Assembly: GCA_963662175.1 (NCBI GenBank)
Contig: OY759214.1
Coordinates: 8,370,001-8,434,000 of the forward strand
DNA length: 64,000 nucleotides
From: Aradus depressus
Lineage: Eukaryota > Arthropoda > Insecta > Hemiptera > Aradidae
Direction: 5' to 3'
The notes below the pieces were generated by a model that had not been told where the DNA came from, searched no databases, and saw only the letters and a list, made by a program, of their open reading frames with translations. Positions within the stretch are counted from its first letter, which is position 1. Each line of letters starts with the position of its first letter. This document shows positions 63,176-64,000 of the stretch, one piece after another. The position numbers and the translations under genes were made by a program.

Positions 63176-63784
63176 AAAAATGGATCGTGCGAAATGATAA
63201 TATCTCTGTTGAGACGGGCATTAAAATGACTAAAGGACAACTGGGACATGCGCTCTCGCGGCTGTTTAGAACAGTCTATTTAGTTTGACGCCGTGCCCTA
63301 TAATGGACAGTGGTCAGTCACCGACCTTCCGAAAGTCGAGTTGTACGACTGATATGTCTGTCCAAGATATGGGTAGAGTGGAGAGCTAGATTGCATACAT
63401 CTAGAAATGTGGTAACCATTGGAGAGGGATTTCCTCAGAGAGGTCTGTGATTCAGACAGAGGCGGACTGTGGGCGCAGCCACGACGACCTTTCAGGAACA
63501 GGACCAGGACAGGCCAGCTGCCAGAGAGAGGGCTGTGTAGGTAGAACAGCTCGGCAACAACAAAACCAAGGCAATATACTCGTACTTTCATTGATCAAGT
63601 ATACTTTCTGTCTCTCTCTAAAACCAAATGACCGATTTTGGAGAAAATCAAAGTCTTACTCATTGACTTCATTATACAGGTAGTGCGCTCATAATTTCAC
63701 GTAACGCCGGCATATATTTGAAGGGTTTTGGGCTAGAAGGTGGAATGTCACTTGTCAAAATTTCAGAGAAAATTGCAATTGTTA
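63176..63784. other. unclassified, moderate GC
   Basis: About 600 bp with no recognised repeat or coding exon; open frames on both strands at 63298-63683 overlap each other. Confidence 0.35.
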
Positions 63785-64000
63785 TTATGATTCATGCCAG
63801 GGCTTTAACTATGAGGTCATATCGCCTACTACCAGAGAGCTCTTTCGTCACTCTGGTGGACATGAGCCCGACTCTACTATGGGAGTCCTAACATGTACCT
63901 GACATCGTACAAGGTCGAAACCATGCTTAAGTCTTTTTCTTTTTCCACTCCCAGATAAAATAAACTAAAGGTCTCGACCGGGTCTCGAACCCGCGATCCT
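63785..64000 (-). mobile_element. tRNA-derived SINE cut by window end
   Basis: Reverse copy from the GCCAGGGCTTTAACTATGAGG region to the B box GGGTCTCGAACCCGCGATC; the A box would lie just outside. Confidence 0.9.

Overview
This is a eukaryotic nuclear window, most likely from an arthropod and probably an insect. The support is an R1-clade-like non-LTR retrotransposon, Jockey-like and other LINE fragments, a tRNA-derived SINE whose tail contains CCTAA units, Helitrons, TA-flanked foldback elements and TATA plus TCAGT core promoters. I cannot name the species. The sequence is overwhelmingly transposable elements and low-complexity DNA. There is a 200-base assembly gap at 34021-34220.

The centrepiece is an apparently intact 17.6-kb Polinton/Maverick (adintovirus-like) element at 34613-52224, bounded by 331-bp terminal inverted repeats that look identical. 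Inward from the left end it carries a dUTPase (minus strand), an unrecognised 270-residue protein with its own TATA/initiator promoter and leader intron, and a protein-primed family B DNA polymerase (plus strand). A minus-strand block then holds nearly the full virion set. In transcription order this is integrase with chromodomain, A32-type packaging ATPase, a small basic core-like protein, a DUF8207-like protein, a phospholipase A2 capsid-type protein, an adenain-like protease, a penton-like minor capsid protein, a 59-codon unannotated ORF and a hexon-like major capsid candidate. Nearest the right end are accessory genes: a membrane-anchored single-BIR (IAP-like) protein, small unknowns and a secreted acidic coiled-coil protein. 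No reading frame in it is visibly broken, so it could be a recently integrated virus or a still active element.

Left of the Polinton (1-34612): a frameshifted R1-like element, a G-rich minisatellite that has captured a piece of that element, many copies of a tRNA-derived SINE, many fragments of a high-copy repeat here called family A, TA-flanked foldback elements, a 2.46-kb non-autonomous Helitron with two internal tandem arrays, a Tigger/pogo-type MITE and LINE remnants. Two likely host exons stand out. One is a minus-strand exon at 8105-8191 resembling the N-terminus of CDK14/Eip63E kinases. The other is a plus-strand first exon at 34291-34347, with a TATA box and a splice donor, encoding a signal peptide; the Polinton lies 265 bp downstream of it, perhaps in its first intron.

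Right of the Polinton (52225-64000): a LINE reverse transcriptase fragment split by a SINE with a 13-bp target duplication, further SINEs, a solo foldback arm, a 1.5-kb foldback element, two tandem arrays, a Jockey-like C-terminus and more family A copies. No complete host gene is visible.
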